DNA from: Actinoplanes sandaracinus
GTDB taxonomy: Bacteria > Actinomycetota > Actinomycetes > Mycobacteriales > Micromonosporaceae
Direction: 5' to 3'
Assembly (NCBI RefSeq): GCF_030009775.1
Contig: NZ_JASCTH010000018.1
Location: 1-64,000, forward strand
DNA length: 64,000 nt
The notes under the pieces were generated by a model. The model was not told where the DNA came from. It searched no databases and saw nothing but the letters and a program-made list of their open reading frames with translations. Each line of letters starts with the position of its first letter. The first letter of the stretch is position 1. Position numbers and translations under genes: made by a program. Positions 41,886-50,539 of this stretch are shown here, piece after piece.

Positions 41886-44306
41886 TTACTTCATGTTAGG
41901 GGCGCCGGGCGAGCCATCGTCATTATCCAGCTTTCCTTCTGATTCCTTGTCTTGGCCGTTAAAAAAGGGCTCCCACCATAAACCTGCAAGTTCCCGGTTT
42001 CCTTGTTTCTTCAGCGAACTGGATCTATTAAGGAGTGCTTCTGGGTAGCCTTTCTCTGCAGCTCTAAGAAACCAATGGTCAGCTTCCTCCGATGAACCGC
42101 GACTGGCTAGCAGATTACCTAAGCCGTTCATTGCAATGGGCGATCCGGCCTCAGATGCACGCCGCAGCCATACCTCGGATTCGGCTATCCGGTCGTCATC
42201 TGACAACAGCAAAGCTAGGCTCAGCATGCATGGAACATGTCCCGCAAGTGCGCTGCGCCGATAAAGTTCTTCGGCCTCCTCGAACCTTCCTTGCCTCTCA
42301 AGCAGAATGCCGAGCCGCGATATCGCCATCTTCTCTCCGCTGCCGATTGCCTGCACATAGGCCTGCTCCGCGCTGGAGTAGTCGCCCCGAGCCTCGAAAC
42401 TGTGGCCGAGGGCCCCAATAGACACGGTGTGCCCTGCGGCATAGGCGCGCCTAAACCAGTGCTCGGCCTCGCTGAATTCGCCTTGTTCGACGAATAGTTG
42501 TGCTAGGGCATGCATACCTGGGGGATAGCCAGAATCCGCAGCCCGGCGAAACCAGTGTTCTTCCTCGATTGCTTCGTCTTGGCTTCTTGCCATGACGCCG
42601 AGACTCATCATGGCCGGAATGTAATGGTGTTCTTCGGCAAGTCGGAGATACCTACTCCGAGCTTTTTCCAACCGGCCGCTTTTCCACTCATAATACGCTA
42701 GGTTCGCATCCGCTTCCGGGGACCCGGCATCGTCCGCACGGCGGATCCACACCAGACCTTCTTCTACTTTCCCGCGGGCCGTTAGGCTTACCCCCAAGCC
42801 ATTCATGCAATCGGGGCGCCCCCGCTCGGCGCCAGCCTTGAAGGCGCGTTCAGCAACATCAGGGCGCTGGTTGTAGTGCGCCGATATGCCGATCCAGATG
42901 AACGTCGAATCATCATCTAAGGCAAGCAAATTTGACCACACCGATTCTGGTATTTCTTTCATCGCGAGTGGTCCGACCTCGGCCAAGGCGCGGTCAATGA
43001 GGTAGTCAGAGGCCATGTAGGAGTCATTCCCCTGAGGTATGAGACAGCTACTGGCGCTCGCTACTCTTTGGAATGACCAGCGTAGATGCTCGGCGAAGTC
43101 TAGAACGTCATGGTGCTCGCGAAGCCCCACTTCAAGGTATTCTCGATACAGGGCTTGTAAAACCTTCGATGGTATCGGCTTTGAGAATCCTGCCCTGCGG
43201 CAGTCAACTGCTGCAGATATGATGGCGCATCCGGGGTGGAGTGCCGAGGCTCCGCCAGCAGACCATCGATCCATCATTTGAGGCCCAGCCGCTAAGAACT
43301 CGCCGAATCCAAAATCGGCAGCTAAGGCTCGTCGAATGCGCTCATCGGCTGTTGCGCTAGCAATGCTGGCCTCCTTCTCTGATAGCCTGTTTCGGATTTC
43401 TATGCGTTGATCAGTTTGTGACAATACGTCAGACCCTGCCCTGATTAGGGAGCGCGCTTGTATATCCGTACCCAACGTGTCGGCGCCCTCGAACTTGGCG
43501 AGTTCCTCGCTTCGCATCGTGGCTATAATCAAAACGCGGTGATCGCTTCCGCGTATGCGGTCGAGCACCACTGTGCTGAGGCTTCCTGGTACCAGGAAGC
43601 GCTCGAGATCGTCTAACCAGAGCACCAAGTCTCTGTGCTGGTCCAAGTTTTCGACGAGGTTAGATACGCTCTCGGGGGACTGTGGAACAAATACGGGCGT
43701 ATTCGTCGGCAGCGCAGTGAGGGATTGAAATGCGGTCCGAGACTTTCCGGCGGCCGAGGGGCCGAAGACCAAGACAAATCCACCCCGAAGAACCGCTTGT
43801 CGGAGCGCTTCGTCTATGTCACGCTCTACGTACGGGACAAGGTCGTCGCTGCGGGTCCCATGATCGTGTGGCGTCGGGGAGTTCTTGATTGAATTCTTGT
43901 TATCTTGGTGCTCGCTTCCCACCTCGATTGAGGGCTTAATGCCCAAGTCGGTGGGCGAAGCGGTTGAAACCGTCGGGATGCGTCCACCCGGTGACCTAAA
44001 ACCTTTCATCGCAGGATGATTAGGTGACGGGAACTGCACGTCCTTGGAGTCTTCGAACTGCGTCGGCCGAGTAGTGCGGAAGACCCACACGATGACGGAG
44101 ATGGCTGCGACGCTGTACGCGAGTAACATGGCGAACACGCTTGACCACTTGTCCGCCACGTCGAGGGTCCGTGGAACTAGAAAACGAATGATTGACAGTA
44201 GTCCAACCGCGGCCGCGAAGCCCGCAGCGCACACTGACACGATCTGTCGCCGGCGGTCACGCATTCGCATGTGGTCCATCATCGCTCTGACGCCTGGGCG
44301 CCTCAA
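41886..44306 (-). CDS. Membrane-anchored P-loop ATPase with Sel1/TPR-type repeats
   Basis: An 806-aa protein (starts at ATG 44282 or 44279 are also possible). Two membrane helices at ~24-44 and ~56-76 are followed by a charged linker. The ATPase module has Walker A GPSAAGKSR at 182-190, Walker B VLWLDDLERF at 228-237 and IIATMRSEE near 262 as a likely sensor region. A helical region (350-460) follows. From ~480 to ~780 there are Sel1-like repeats of ~36 residues (AERAFKAGAERGRPDCMNGLG; EHWFRRAADSGYPPGMHALAQL without a break, and so on). The architecture is STAND-like: switch ATPase plus repeat sensor, with the membrane segment as possible effector. The family is not recognised; AT-rich codon use suggests transfer. 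Confidence 0.75.
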   Translation of the reverse strand: MRRPGVRAMMDHMRMRDRRRQIVSVCAAGFAAAVGLLSIIRFLVPRTLDVADKWSSVFAMLLAYSVAAISVIVWVFRTTRPTQFEDSKDVQFPSPNHPAMKGFRSPGGRIPTVSTASPTDLGIKPSIEVGSEHQDNKNSIKNSPTPHDHGTRSDDLVPYVERDIDEALRQAVLRGGFVLVFGPSAAGKSRTAFQSLTALPTNTPVFVPQSPESVSNLVENLDQHRDLVLWLDDLERFLVPGSLSTVVLDRIRGSDHRVLIIATMRSEELAKFEGADTLGTDIQARSLIRAGSDVLSQTDQRIEIRNRLSEKEASIASATADERIRRALAADFGFGEFLAAGPQMMDRWSAGGASALHPGCAIISAAVDCRRAGFSKPIPSKVLQALYREYLEVGLREHHDVLDFAEHLRWSFQRVASASSCLIPQGNDSYMASDYLIDRALAEVGPLAMKEIPESVWSNLLALDDDSTFIWIGISAHYNQRPDVAERAFKAGAERGRPDCMNGLGVSLTARGKVEEGLVWIRRADDAGSPEADANLAYYEWKSGRLEKARSRYLRLAEEHHYIPAMMSLGVMARSQDEAIEEEHWFRRAADSGYPPGMHALAQLFVEQGEFSEAEHWFRRAYAAGHTVSIGALGHSFEARGDYSSAEQAYVQAIGSGEKMAISRLGILLERQGRFEEAEELYRRSALAGHVPCMLSLALLLSDDDRIAESEVWLRRASEAGSPIAMNGLGNLLASRGSSEEADHWFLRAAEKGYPEALLNRSSSLKKQGNRELAGLWWEPFFNGQDKESEGKLDNDDGSPGAPNMK

Positions 44307-44958
44307 CCGGCGACGCCCACGACATCGTCACGGAACCCTCGCGGGTAGGGCTTGGGCGAAGTAGATCCTTCCTGCCTGCTTAAACGGCAAGAGGTAGATA
44401 TCGGACGCCGTCGACCCGGTCGGGTGGCAACATGATCACGAACGGCGCCGATCTCCAGAAGGGTCCCGGGAAAGTGTCCGCGGAAGCCCACGGGCGGTCG
44501 GGACGATCCGGCTGTGCGTCAGTGCTGTCTCAGGGGCTGTTTGAGAGTGAGCCCGGAACCCTTACAACCAAGATCTGCATGACAGAGTTTGACTCGACCT
44601 TCCGCGCTGACAGCCAAGCGGGGAGCCCGCCTCGGTTTACGAGCCTTGTCCCGTTCAACGTCGACCGTTCGCTGTCGCCGAGGGATTTGGCTCCCTAGCC
44701 ATGATCAAGCGAGGAGGGCCTTACATGTCCGGGGCCCCACACTCGAGATAAACACACGATGATAGCGGCACGCGTTCTGGCGCTACCACGCTTACGCTGT
44801 GATTCGCCTTTGGATCCAGTTTATCCGAGGCAGCCGCTGAAGGCGCGACCGCGTCGAAGACGTGACTGGTGTGCTCACTGTCCCATGAGGTGTAAGGTAT
44901 AACCCAATCGAAAAATCGAGGAGACCCGAGTTTCTTACGTCACCGAGATTTGGAGAAT
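44307..44958. other. Intergenic stretch inside the island
   Basis: About 650 bp of mixed composition. A plus-strand frame of 88 codons at 44432 has no domain and ordinary composition; I do not call it. The promoter of the membrane ATPase gene must lie at the left end. Confidence 0.35.
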
Positions 44959-45954
44959 TTAAAATTTCGGCTCATCGGGAAATTCAAAACGCTTCTTAAT
45001 GTTCTTGATCCCGTAAAGTTCCGTCAAGTTGGTTGAGTCAACTACCACGAACTTGTCGAGACTTCCCTTTACTAGAGGATTTTGTACAAGCGATAGGACA
45101 TATCGAAATAGGGATCCACTCAAAGGGGCGCCGGGTGATTCGGGTGCTTCCAGGTGGATCTTTGCGGCGTTTAGTAGGTCATCCACTCTATTTGATAGGT
45201 TATGCGGATTTCGCTCGAAGCTCTGGATAAGATGGACTACGTTGTCGCCAAATCGACGCCAGCTCAGCGGTTCCAGCGAATCAGGCAATAGACCCAGTGA
45301 AATGAGATCTTTGAAGCCTTCAATAATTTTTGCTTTGACTGTAGTGTCGGGCCATGGGGACACGCGGACAGAGTCGGCTGCATGATCAAATGCAACAATG
45401 ATTAGTTCGATTTGCTCAACAGCTGCTTTAAGTTGAGCGGCGAGTCGAAGTCGCTTCCAGTCGGCGTTATCTGCCTTGTACACTAGATCATGTGTAACCA
45501 ATGCTAGTGCATGCTCGAAGGCGGTCAGAACCTGCACCTCAAAGACGATATCTCCCATGCCTGGCTGCCGTCTGGAAGCCTCTTCGGTCCTCATGCGGCC
45601 GTACCAGCGAAGGCCGTCAAAGCGAAACACTTCCGGTGCCTTTTTTGCTTGCTCGCGACCCTTGACGTCAACTTGTTCAAAGCTGCTAACAAGTCGATCC
45701 AAAACATTTTCTTCATGCTCAGGAACTGGAATGACCACTGTGCAGGCATAAAGGTCATCTAAGTCCTGCCACGAAGAGTACCGTCCGCTTTCAAGCTTTT
45801 CGCTTAGGGATTCGATATCCTTGATACGGTCAAGGAAGATGTACTTCCTATCATCGCAGAATGGCCTTAGAGTGTCGGCTACGTAGCGCCTAATCTCACC
45901 AAGGATGGGTCGGTGCCTGTCGTAAGTAGTGCGTAGCGTTTCCGGCACGGCCAT
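44959..45954 (-). CDS. RelA/SpoT-like nucleotidyltransferase-fold protein
   Basis: A 331-aa protein. Residues ~40-190 follow the RelA/SpoT synthetase pattern: IFLDRIKDIESLSEKLE, then WQDLDDLYACTVVIPVP (strand with acidic lead), and FEVQVLTAFEHALALVTHDLVYK, the E-x-Q-x-x-T ... H-A ... H-x-L-x-Y-K block. The Arg usual in the D-x-x-G-x-R motif is replaced (ACTVVI), so it may use another nucleotide or have changed activity. The C-terminal ~140 residues are unrecognised and AT-rich encoded. ATG 45954 lies 2 bp after the stop of the DUF262 gene, so the two form an operon. Small synthetases of this fold act as toxins (toxSAS, CapRel) or stress enzymes. Confidence 0.75.
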   Translation of the reverse strand: MAVPETLRTTYDRHRPILGEIRRYVADTLRPFCDDRKYIFLDRIKDIESLSEKLESGRYSSWQDLDDLYACTVVIPVPEHEENVLDRLVSSFEQVDVKGREQAKKAPEVFRFDGLRWYGRMRTEEASRRQPGMGDIVFEVQVLTAFEHALALVTHDLVYKADNADWKRLRLAAQLKAAVEQIELIIVAFDHAADSVRVSPWPDTTVKAKIIEGFKDLISLGLLPDSLEPLSWRRFGDNVVHLIQSFERNPHNLSNRVDDLLNAAKIHLEAPESPGAPLSGSLFRYVLSLVQNPLVKGSLDKFVVVDSTNLTELYGIKNIKKRFEFPDEPKF

Positions 45955-45956
45955 TT

Positions 45957-46994
45957 TTACTCCACGCCAGTGATGACGTTCGAGATCAAGCTAATCCTGT
46001 CTCGACGTTGCGCCGGATCGTTCGAGTTAGAGCGAGCTGCTTCGTAATACCGTCGGGCGTTCGCACTATCAGCTCGCGCATCCTCGCTGTTTACGCTGGC
46101 CATGAATGCATTGAGGTTTTGGATAATGGAATTGGAGTCTGGTAGTTTTTCGGCGCGTTTCAGTTGAAGAAGAGATCCGTATAGAGAGTAGAAATCAGCT
46201 TGATTCCTCAGTCGTTTCGCTTCGCCGCTAAGTAAACCTTCTGCCAGCTCCTTGATCAACGCTACAGTTTGAAGAAATTCCTCCTCGACCTCACTGGCCA
46301 CTTCCCAATCCTCATCTCTATCACTGTATGCCGCGTCTAGATCGCTCTGCGAGTAAGACTCCACGCCGCGCTCTGTCAGAAGCAGTAGATTGACGACGAG
46401 TTCAACATCCTTCATCTGGCGCTTGGAGGAGGATGCAATTCGCGGGAAATCTGTGGGCAGTCTTCGAGTCATCTCCTCGGTCAGCCGCTCAGCGGTTGCG
46501 GCGAATATTCCAGAATATTTTGCGTGCCGTAGCTCTTGGGCCGTAAGTTTCGCAACATTCCGGTTGATTCGGTCGAAGATGTTACTGAGCGTTCCTTCAT
46601 CGGTTGATGGCAGGAACTCAATCGAAAACTGGTAAGCGTAGAGGCTGCGTTTCTCTGCGCTGCCAAACTCTGAGAAATGTAGCCCTCGCAGTCGAGGTAT
46701 TGATGCCTTTTCGCTGACCGGAAATTCACCCTTGATGAAGTCAAATACAGTCTGGAGTCGTTGTTTGCCATCCACCACGGCGTAGTTGCCGACGCCTTCA
46801 TCTGTAATATCCTCAAAGAGGAATACGGCGGGCGCCGGATAGTTTAGCAGAACAGTGTCGACGAAATAGTCTTTGTATGATTGGTTCCAGACGCTGCGAC
46901 GTTGGTACGGAGGGCTCAGTTCGAGCAGATTGCGTCTGTGGAGATCTAGGAACCAGGCAACCGGTTGAGTCGTTTGCCTTCGTTGCTCCGCCAC
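45957..46994 (-). CDS. DUF262-domain protein (GmrSD/ParB-like fold)
   Basis: A 345-aa protein. The DUF262 signatures are present: SPPYQRRSVWNQSYKDYFVD (~28-47), YAVVDGKQRLQTVFDFIKG with the D-G-x-Q-R motif (~72-90) and FDRINRNVAKLTAQELRHAK (~140-160). DUF262 is the N-terminal ATP/GTP-hydrolysing and sensing half of GmrSD-type modified-DNA restriction enzymes and of other defence proteins. Here the HNH (DUF1524) nuclease half is absent. GTG 46994 is preceded by GGAGGCGAGC. It is first in a two-gene unit with the RelA/SpoT-like gene. Its DNA is AT-richer than the chromosome. Confidence 0.85.
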   Translation of the reverse strand: MAEQRRQTTQPVAWFLDLHRRNLLELSPPYQRRSVWNQSYKDYFVDTVLLNYPAPAVFLFEDITDEGVGNYAVVDGKQRLQTVFDFIKGEFPVSEKASIPRLRGLHFSEFGSAEKRSLYAYQFSIEFLPSTDEGTLSNIFDRINRNVAKLTAQELRHAKYSGIFAATAERLTEEMTRRLPTDFPRIASSSKRQMKDVELVVNLLLLTERGVESYSQSDLDAAYSDRDEDWEVASEVEEEFLQTVALIKELAEGLLSGEAKRLRNQADFYSLYGSLLQLKRAEKLPDSNSIIQNLNAFMASVNSEDARADSANARRYYEAARSNSNDPAQRRDRISLISNVITGVE

Positions 46995-47463
46995 GCTCGC
47001 CTCCAGGAATCCATGCTTCTGTGCGGGCTGCCTCCGTTATGGAGTTGCCATGAGGAGAATTCTATCAAATCGTTGTCCTTAACAGTGTGGGTGCCATAGG
47101 TCCTCTATCTTCAGTTCGATCCGATGAAGGTGAAGCGAGTAGTTCGTCCGCTCGATATGCCTGCGTAGTGTAGTGGCGCAGTGCACTGGTGGCCATGGTG
47201 CCGCAGATCTTTTGCGGTCCGACACGCTCTCGTCGGCTACCAAGGGAAGTGCTATTTCCTCCCCAGAGCGCAGGACGCCGAGGGACGAGTAGAAGAACGA
47301 GGACGTCTGGGTTCTGAAGGTTAACGTGCTCTATTACGTACTGACAGCCTCAGGGCCAGCCGGTTGTCAGAGCGCTCGGCCTTGGACAACCGGTGGCGAT
47401 AGCCCCCAGCCGTCCGTGACTTGGTCCGGGCGGCTGGATTGTCACCGAGGCTGAGGACGGGCG
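46995..47463. other. Divergent regulatory stretch between defence operon and AICE
   Basis: About 470 bp without a gene. The left part must carry the promoter of the DUF262 operon. The right part holds two hairpins: CCGGTTGTC / GACAACCGG (47360-47393) and CCAGCCG / CGGCTGG (47406-47437), just upstream of the excisionase-like gene. Confidence 0.6.
47360..47393. repeat. Perfect 9-bp inverted repeat upstream of the excisionase-like gene
   Basis: CCGGTTGTC and GACAACCGG are separated by 16 bp that contain AGCGCT at the centre. It may be a regulator or recombinase site of the element, or a terminator; a second 7-bp hairpin follows at 47406-47437. Confidence 0.6.
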
Positions 47464-47700
47464 ATGGATATGAGATCACCGCAGTCAGGATCCGGGGAGC
47501 TTGAGAGGCTGGGGCCGCCGGATTTTGTTGGTACGGCCGAGATTCAGAAGATTTTTAAGGTTTGTCGGCGGCGGGTCTATCGGATCACCAGACGGAGTGA
47601 CTTTCCGGAACCGGCGGCTGTGCTTGCCAGCGGGAAGGTCTGGGTCACGGCTGAGGTCATAGCCTGGGCCAGGATTAATCGACCTGCGGATCTGCCGTGA
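47464..47700 (+). CDS. Excisionase-like helix-turn-helix protein
   Basis: A 78-aa AlpA/MerR-type HTH protein: VGTAEIQKIFKVCRRRVYRI is the helix-turn-helix and DFPEPAAVLASGKVWVTAEV the wing, followed by a short WARINRPADLP tail. Such proteins bend att DNA for excision or regulate element genes. A GGCG-type weak ribosome site precedes ATG 47464; ATG 47470 is an alternative. The stop overlaps the next GTG start by 4 bp. Confidence 0.75.
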   Translation: MDMRSPQSGSGELERLGPPDFVGTAEIQKIFKVCRRRVYRITRRSDFPEPAAVLASGKVWVTAEVIAWARINRPADLP

Positions 47701-47969
47701 GTGCGGGTCTTTACCTTGCTCATACGGCGCAAGGCCGGCTTGCCGTGGCGGATGCCAAGTTGAACCAGCATCTGTCCGGGACGCCGGGTGGGCTCTGTGC
47801 CGTGTGTTTGGAGCCGGAGCCGTGTCGGGCTCGGTATGAAGCGCTTGGGGTGTTTGATCAGTACGGGGTGCTCCCGCGTCGGCGACCGGGTGCTGCTGGT
47901 GTTCCTGGCCGTGGTCAGAGCTTTGACGGCTTTGCTGAGCCCCAGACTCGCTCGAATGATCTTGTGTGA
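47697..47969 (+). CDS. Small AICE protein with Cys pair
   Basis: A 90-aa protein started at GTG 47697 inside the stop of the excisionase-like gene. The core AKLNQHLSGTPGGLCAVCLEPEPCRARYEAL contains C-x-x-C and a third Cys, perhaps a small zinc-binding fold (given here as residues ~21-50). The Arg/Pro-rich end overlaps the convergent HTH gene by 55 bp. Similar short Cys proteins occur next to excisionases in actinomycete elements; the function is unknown. Confidence 0.6.
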   Translation: MSAGLYLAHTAQGRLAVADAKLNQHLSGTPGGLCAVCLEPEPCRARYEALGVFDQYGVLPRRRPGAAGVPGRGQSFDGFAEPQTRSNDLV

Positions 47970-48646
47970 GTGGCGACCATGCCGGCGTCGCTGGTGCTCT
48001 TGAGGTGGAGTACTGGGGCGTGGGCGGCTGGGCGGCCGTAGATGTGGGAGTTGACGAGCATTTCGTCGTCTGAGCGGCAGAGCGAGTTGTAGAGGACCGT
48101 GTCGTGCAGGCGCAGCGTGATGCCCGGTGTGGTGGTGAGCGGCTGGAGGCTGACCAGGGCGGTTCGGATGCGGACGCTCATTCCGGCGCCCACGCGTTCC
48201 TCATCTCCCCGGCGGGCGATGTGATCGCCGTTGGGGTCGCCGAGGGCGATGCGGACGCGTACGCCGTTGTGGGCCTTCTCCTGTAGCAGGGCAGGGATCG
48301 AGGCGTCCTCGGCGAGGAACAGGGCGCTGTAGGCCAGGACGTCGATCTCGTGCTCGGCACGACGTAGCAGGCGAACCCATACATCGGTGGGCACGGCTGA
48401 TCGGTGGGGGTAGACGATGCGGACCTCGTCGGACATGGCCGGCTGCTCGGTGGGGCGCGGCAGGGTTGGCCAGAGGTCGTGGGCCTGCCAGCCCGTGATT
48501 CTGACCAGGGCGTCGCGGTGGCGGGGGTAGGGCATGCGGCCGGTCATCCAGCGCTGGACGGTTTTCGGGTCGACGTCGAGGCTGGCAGCTACGTCGATGA
48601 CGTCTATCCCGGCGCTTCGTAGGGCTCGGGCGAGTGGACTGTTCAC
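47915..48646 (-). CDS. HTH regulator with PLD-like DUF5919 domain, paralogue 1
   Basis: A 243-aa protein, the same length as its paralogue at 50540. Residues 1-65 form an XRE-type HTH (LARALRSAGIDVIDVAASLD; VDPKTVQRWMTGRMPYPRHRD). From ~85 a DUF5919 phospholipase-D-like fold follows: VRIVYPHRSAVPTDVWVRLL, IDVLAYSALFLAEDASIPALL, VRVRIALGDPNGDHIARRGD, LHDTVLYNSLCRSDDEMLVN. The HxK(x4)D catalytic motif of true PLDs is not evident. GTG 48646 is supported by GGGAG 7 nt upstream. Probably an element regulator that also senses a ligand or nucleotide. Confidence 0.8.
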   Translation of the reverse strand: MNSPLARALRSAGIDVIDVAASLDVDPKTVQRWMTGRMPYPRHRDALVRITGWQAHDLWPTLPRPTEQPAMSDEVRIVYPHRSAVPTDVWVRLLRRAEHEIDVLAYSALFLAEDASIPALLQEKAHNGVRVRIALGDPNGDHIARRGDEERVGAGMSVRIRTALVSLQPLTTTPGITLRLHDTVLYNSLCRSDDEMLVNSHIYGRPAAHAPVLHLKSTSDAGMVATHTRSFERVWGSAKPSKL

Positions 48647-48783
48647 GCAACGACTCCCATCGCTGGCGATCGGCGTCATCGTAGCCAAGAAGTCCGTAGA
48701 CGTCCTAGTCCTGTGGTTCACGCTGGGTCACCCGATCGGCAGACTCGGCATTGACGAGACGCCGGACGAGCGGATGGGCTGCG

Positions 48784-48999
48784 ATGCCGAGAGACAAGCA
48801 AGCCGAGCATGAAGCGGCACGTCAGGCTACGGATCGTCTGGCGCTCGTTCTTGAGGACGCCGGGTTCGATGTCGGTCAGGACTTTCCGGGACTGCACGAT
48901 GTCGTGGACCACGCAGGTTCGATTGTTGTGCGGCTGGGGGACGTGACGGTGGCCGTGGCAGACCGGCTCGCTGAGCTACTTTCAGGGACTCGTCGGTAA
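48784..48999 (+). CDS. Small AICE protein, 71 aa
   Basis: A helical, acidic protein: KQAEHEAARQATDRLALVLE then AGFDVGQDFPGLHDVVDHAG and VVRLGDVTVAVADRLAELL. ATG 48784 gives a clean start. It is divergent from paralogue 1 and just before the HD gene. No function is known; similar short genes are common beside AICE regulators. Confidence 0.6.
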   Translation: MPRDKQAEHEAARQATDRLALVLEDAGFDVGQDFPGLHDVVDHAGSIVVRLGDVTVAVADRLAELLSGTRR

Positions 49000-49059
49000 G
49001 GAGGACGTGCGGGCAACGAGGGCGCACGGCTACATCCGGGTGGGCGCTAATCTGCCGGT

Positions 49060-49608
49060 GTGGCTGAGATTGAGCGTGCTCGCGATCTGACGCGGCTGGT
49101 GCTGGCCGAGTCGATCCCGCGTCGTTGGGTGCACAGCCAAGGCGTAGGCCGTAAGGCCGAGTCGGTTGCTCATCTCGTCGGCGACGACGCGTCCGCGTTG
49201 GTGTGCGCGGCCTGGCTGCACGATGTCGGCTACGCGCCCGACCTGGTCGTCACCGGCATGCATCAGCTCGACGGCGCCCGTTACCTGCGCGATGTCGCCG
49301 GCATGGACGATCTGATCTGCCGACTGGTCGCGCACCACTCGTGTGCGTTCATCGAGGGCCGCAAGCGGGGCCTGTCCGAGGAACTTGCGCGAGAGTTCCC
49401 GCCGGTAGAGGGCGTGGCGTCGCACGCGATCACCTATGCCGACATGACCACCACACCCGACGGGGAGCCGGTGGAAGTCGAGCGGCGGCTTGCCGAAATT
49501 CTTTCCCGGTACGGGGACGGCCACCTTGTTGCCGAGTCGATCCGTGAGGCGAGTCCGTTGATCATCAACTCGGTTCGGGTGATCGACGCAGCGCTTGCCC
49601 AGTACTGA
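49060..49608 (+). CDS. HD-domain phosphohydrolase
   Basis: A 182-aa HD-domain protein. The metal site reads RRWVHSQGV (first His), CAAWLHDVGYAP (His-Asp), MHQLDGARYLR, and CRLVAHHSCAFIEG (second His pair), with AITYADMTT giving the last Asp. This order is typical of the YqeK/HD-type nucleotide or cyclic-nucleotide phosphohydrolases. GTG 49060 is the start. It is convergent with the next hypothetical gene (3-bp gap). In AICEs such genes accompany the Nudix and HTH regulators, perhaps sanitising or signalling with nucleotides. Confidence 0.85.
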   Translation: MAEIERARDLTRLVLAESIPRRWVHSQGVGRKAESVAHLVGDDASALVCAAWLHDVGYAPDLVVTGMHQLDGARYLRDVAGMDDLICRLVAHHSCAFIEGRKRGLSEELAREFPPVEGVASHAITYADMTTTPDGEPVEVERRLAEILSRYGDGHLVAESIREASPLIINSVRVIDAALAQY

Positions 49609-49610
49609 GG

Positions 49611-50063
49611 TCATTCCGAGCGGGACAGGGTGCCCTGTTCGTCGCGGCTCCAACGGCGGCCGGCGCTGTCCAGGAACTCGATCTGCACCGGTTCTGGCTC
49701 GACGTAGGACCGTAGCCATTCGATAGGGGCGGGACGCTGGATGGTCTGACCGGGTGGGACCAGACCGACAAACTCGACGTGCGGTTCCTCGTCACCCCGT
49801 GCCGGGAGGGGGAGTTCCACCTCGTAAATCGGCATCGGGCTGGCGTTGTGGATATGGAACGTGAGGTCGCGTGTGCCGTCGCGCTTGTTGACCAGCTCGA
49901 TCCACGCGCTGATCCGCTCGGCCTGAGCGCGTCGTTCCTCCTCGGCCCGGTCCGCTTCGCGTCGGTGCTCGCGGCGGAGCAGGCGGAAGCCGACCAGGAA
50001 TGCGCCGATGGTGCCGACGGCTGAGAACGAGTCTGCGATGGCGCCGAGTGCGTCGCTATCCAA
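49611..50063 (-). CDS. Membrane-tethered hypothetical protein with coiled coil
   Basis: A 150-aa protein with one N-terminal hydrophobic helix (FSAVGTIGAFLVGFRLL), a charged coiled coil (RREHRREADRAEEERRAQAE), and a beta-rich C-terminal part (DLTFHIHNASPMPIYEVELP; VEFVGLVPPGQTIQRP). This order matches uncharacterised actinobacterial membrane proteins. Its start overlaps the end of the Nudix gene by 8 bp in the same direction, so they are co-transcribed. Confidence 0.7.
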   Translation of the reverse strand: MDSDALGAIADSFSAVGTIGAFLVGFRLLRREHRREADRAEEERRAQAERISAWIELVNKRDGTRDLTFHIHNASPMPIYEVELPLPARGDEEPHVEFVGLVPPGQTIQRPAPIEWLRSYVEPEPVQIEFLDSAGRRWSRDEQGTLSRSE

Positions 50064-50532
50064 GGTGTACGTCCTGAGGCCGGGTGAGGAAGTGCTCGAT
50101 CCGCCGGCGCATCGAGGGGTCCATCGGCAGCGTGCGGCACTCGGCCTCGGACGCCCATCGGACCTCGGTCGTTTCCTCGCTGGGCGTCGGCTCCCCGCCT
50201 ACCGGCTGGGCGGTGAAGACGATGGAGAACTCCTGACGTACCTCGCCGTTGCTGGTGTAGCGGATGACGTGCCGCGGATCGGTGAAGATCCCGACCAGGC
50301 CAGTGATCACGACGTCGATGCCGGTCTCCTCGGCCGTCTCCCGGACCGCCGTCTGGGGCAGAGACTCGCCGAGGTCCATCGCGCCGCCGGGCAGCGCCCA
50401 GTTGCCGTTGTCGGAACGGCGGATCAGCAGGATCTCGCCGCTGTCGTTGACCACGACGGCATTCGCCGACGGGACCAATGACGTAGCCGTGGGCGCGTCA
50501 GGGTCGTCGAAGTAGTCGATGCGCTGTCCCAC
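50056..50532 (-). CDS. Nudix hydrolase
   Basis: A 158-aa Nudix enzyme. The complete Nudix box G-x5-E-x7-R-E-x2-E-E-x-G is present as GGAMDLGESLPQTAVRETAE followed by ETGI (residues ~47-71). The N-terminal strand VPSANAVVVNDSGEILLIRR is typical. It hydrolyses a nucleoside diphosphate-linked substrate. A Nudix gene beside HTH regulators is characteristic of pSAM2-type AICEs, where it belongs to the regulatory module. It lies 7 bp downstream of HTH paralogue 2. Confidence 0.92.
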   Translation of the reverse strand: MGQRIDYFDDPDAPTATSLVPSANAVVVNDSGEILLIRRSDNGNWALPGGAMDLGESLPQTAVRETAEETGIDVVITGLVGIFTDPRHVIRYTSNGEVRQEFSIVFTAQPVGGEPTPSEETTEVRWASEAECRTLPMDPSMRRRIEHFLTRPQDVHLG

Positions 50533-50539
50533 CCGGCAC

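Noticed and set aside
44432..44698. An 88-codon plus-strand frame in the island
   Set aside because: No domain, no clear ribosome site, and composition similar to the surrounding noncoding DNA.
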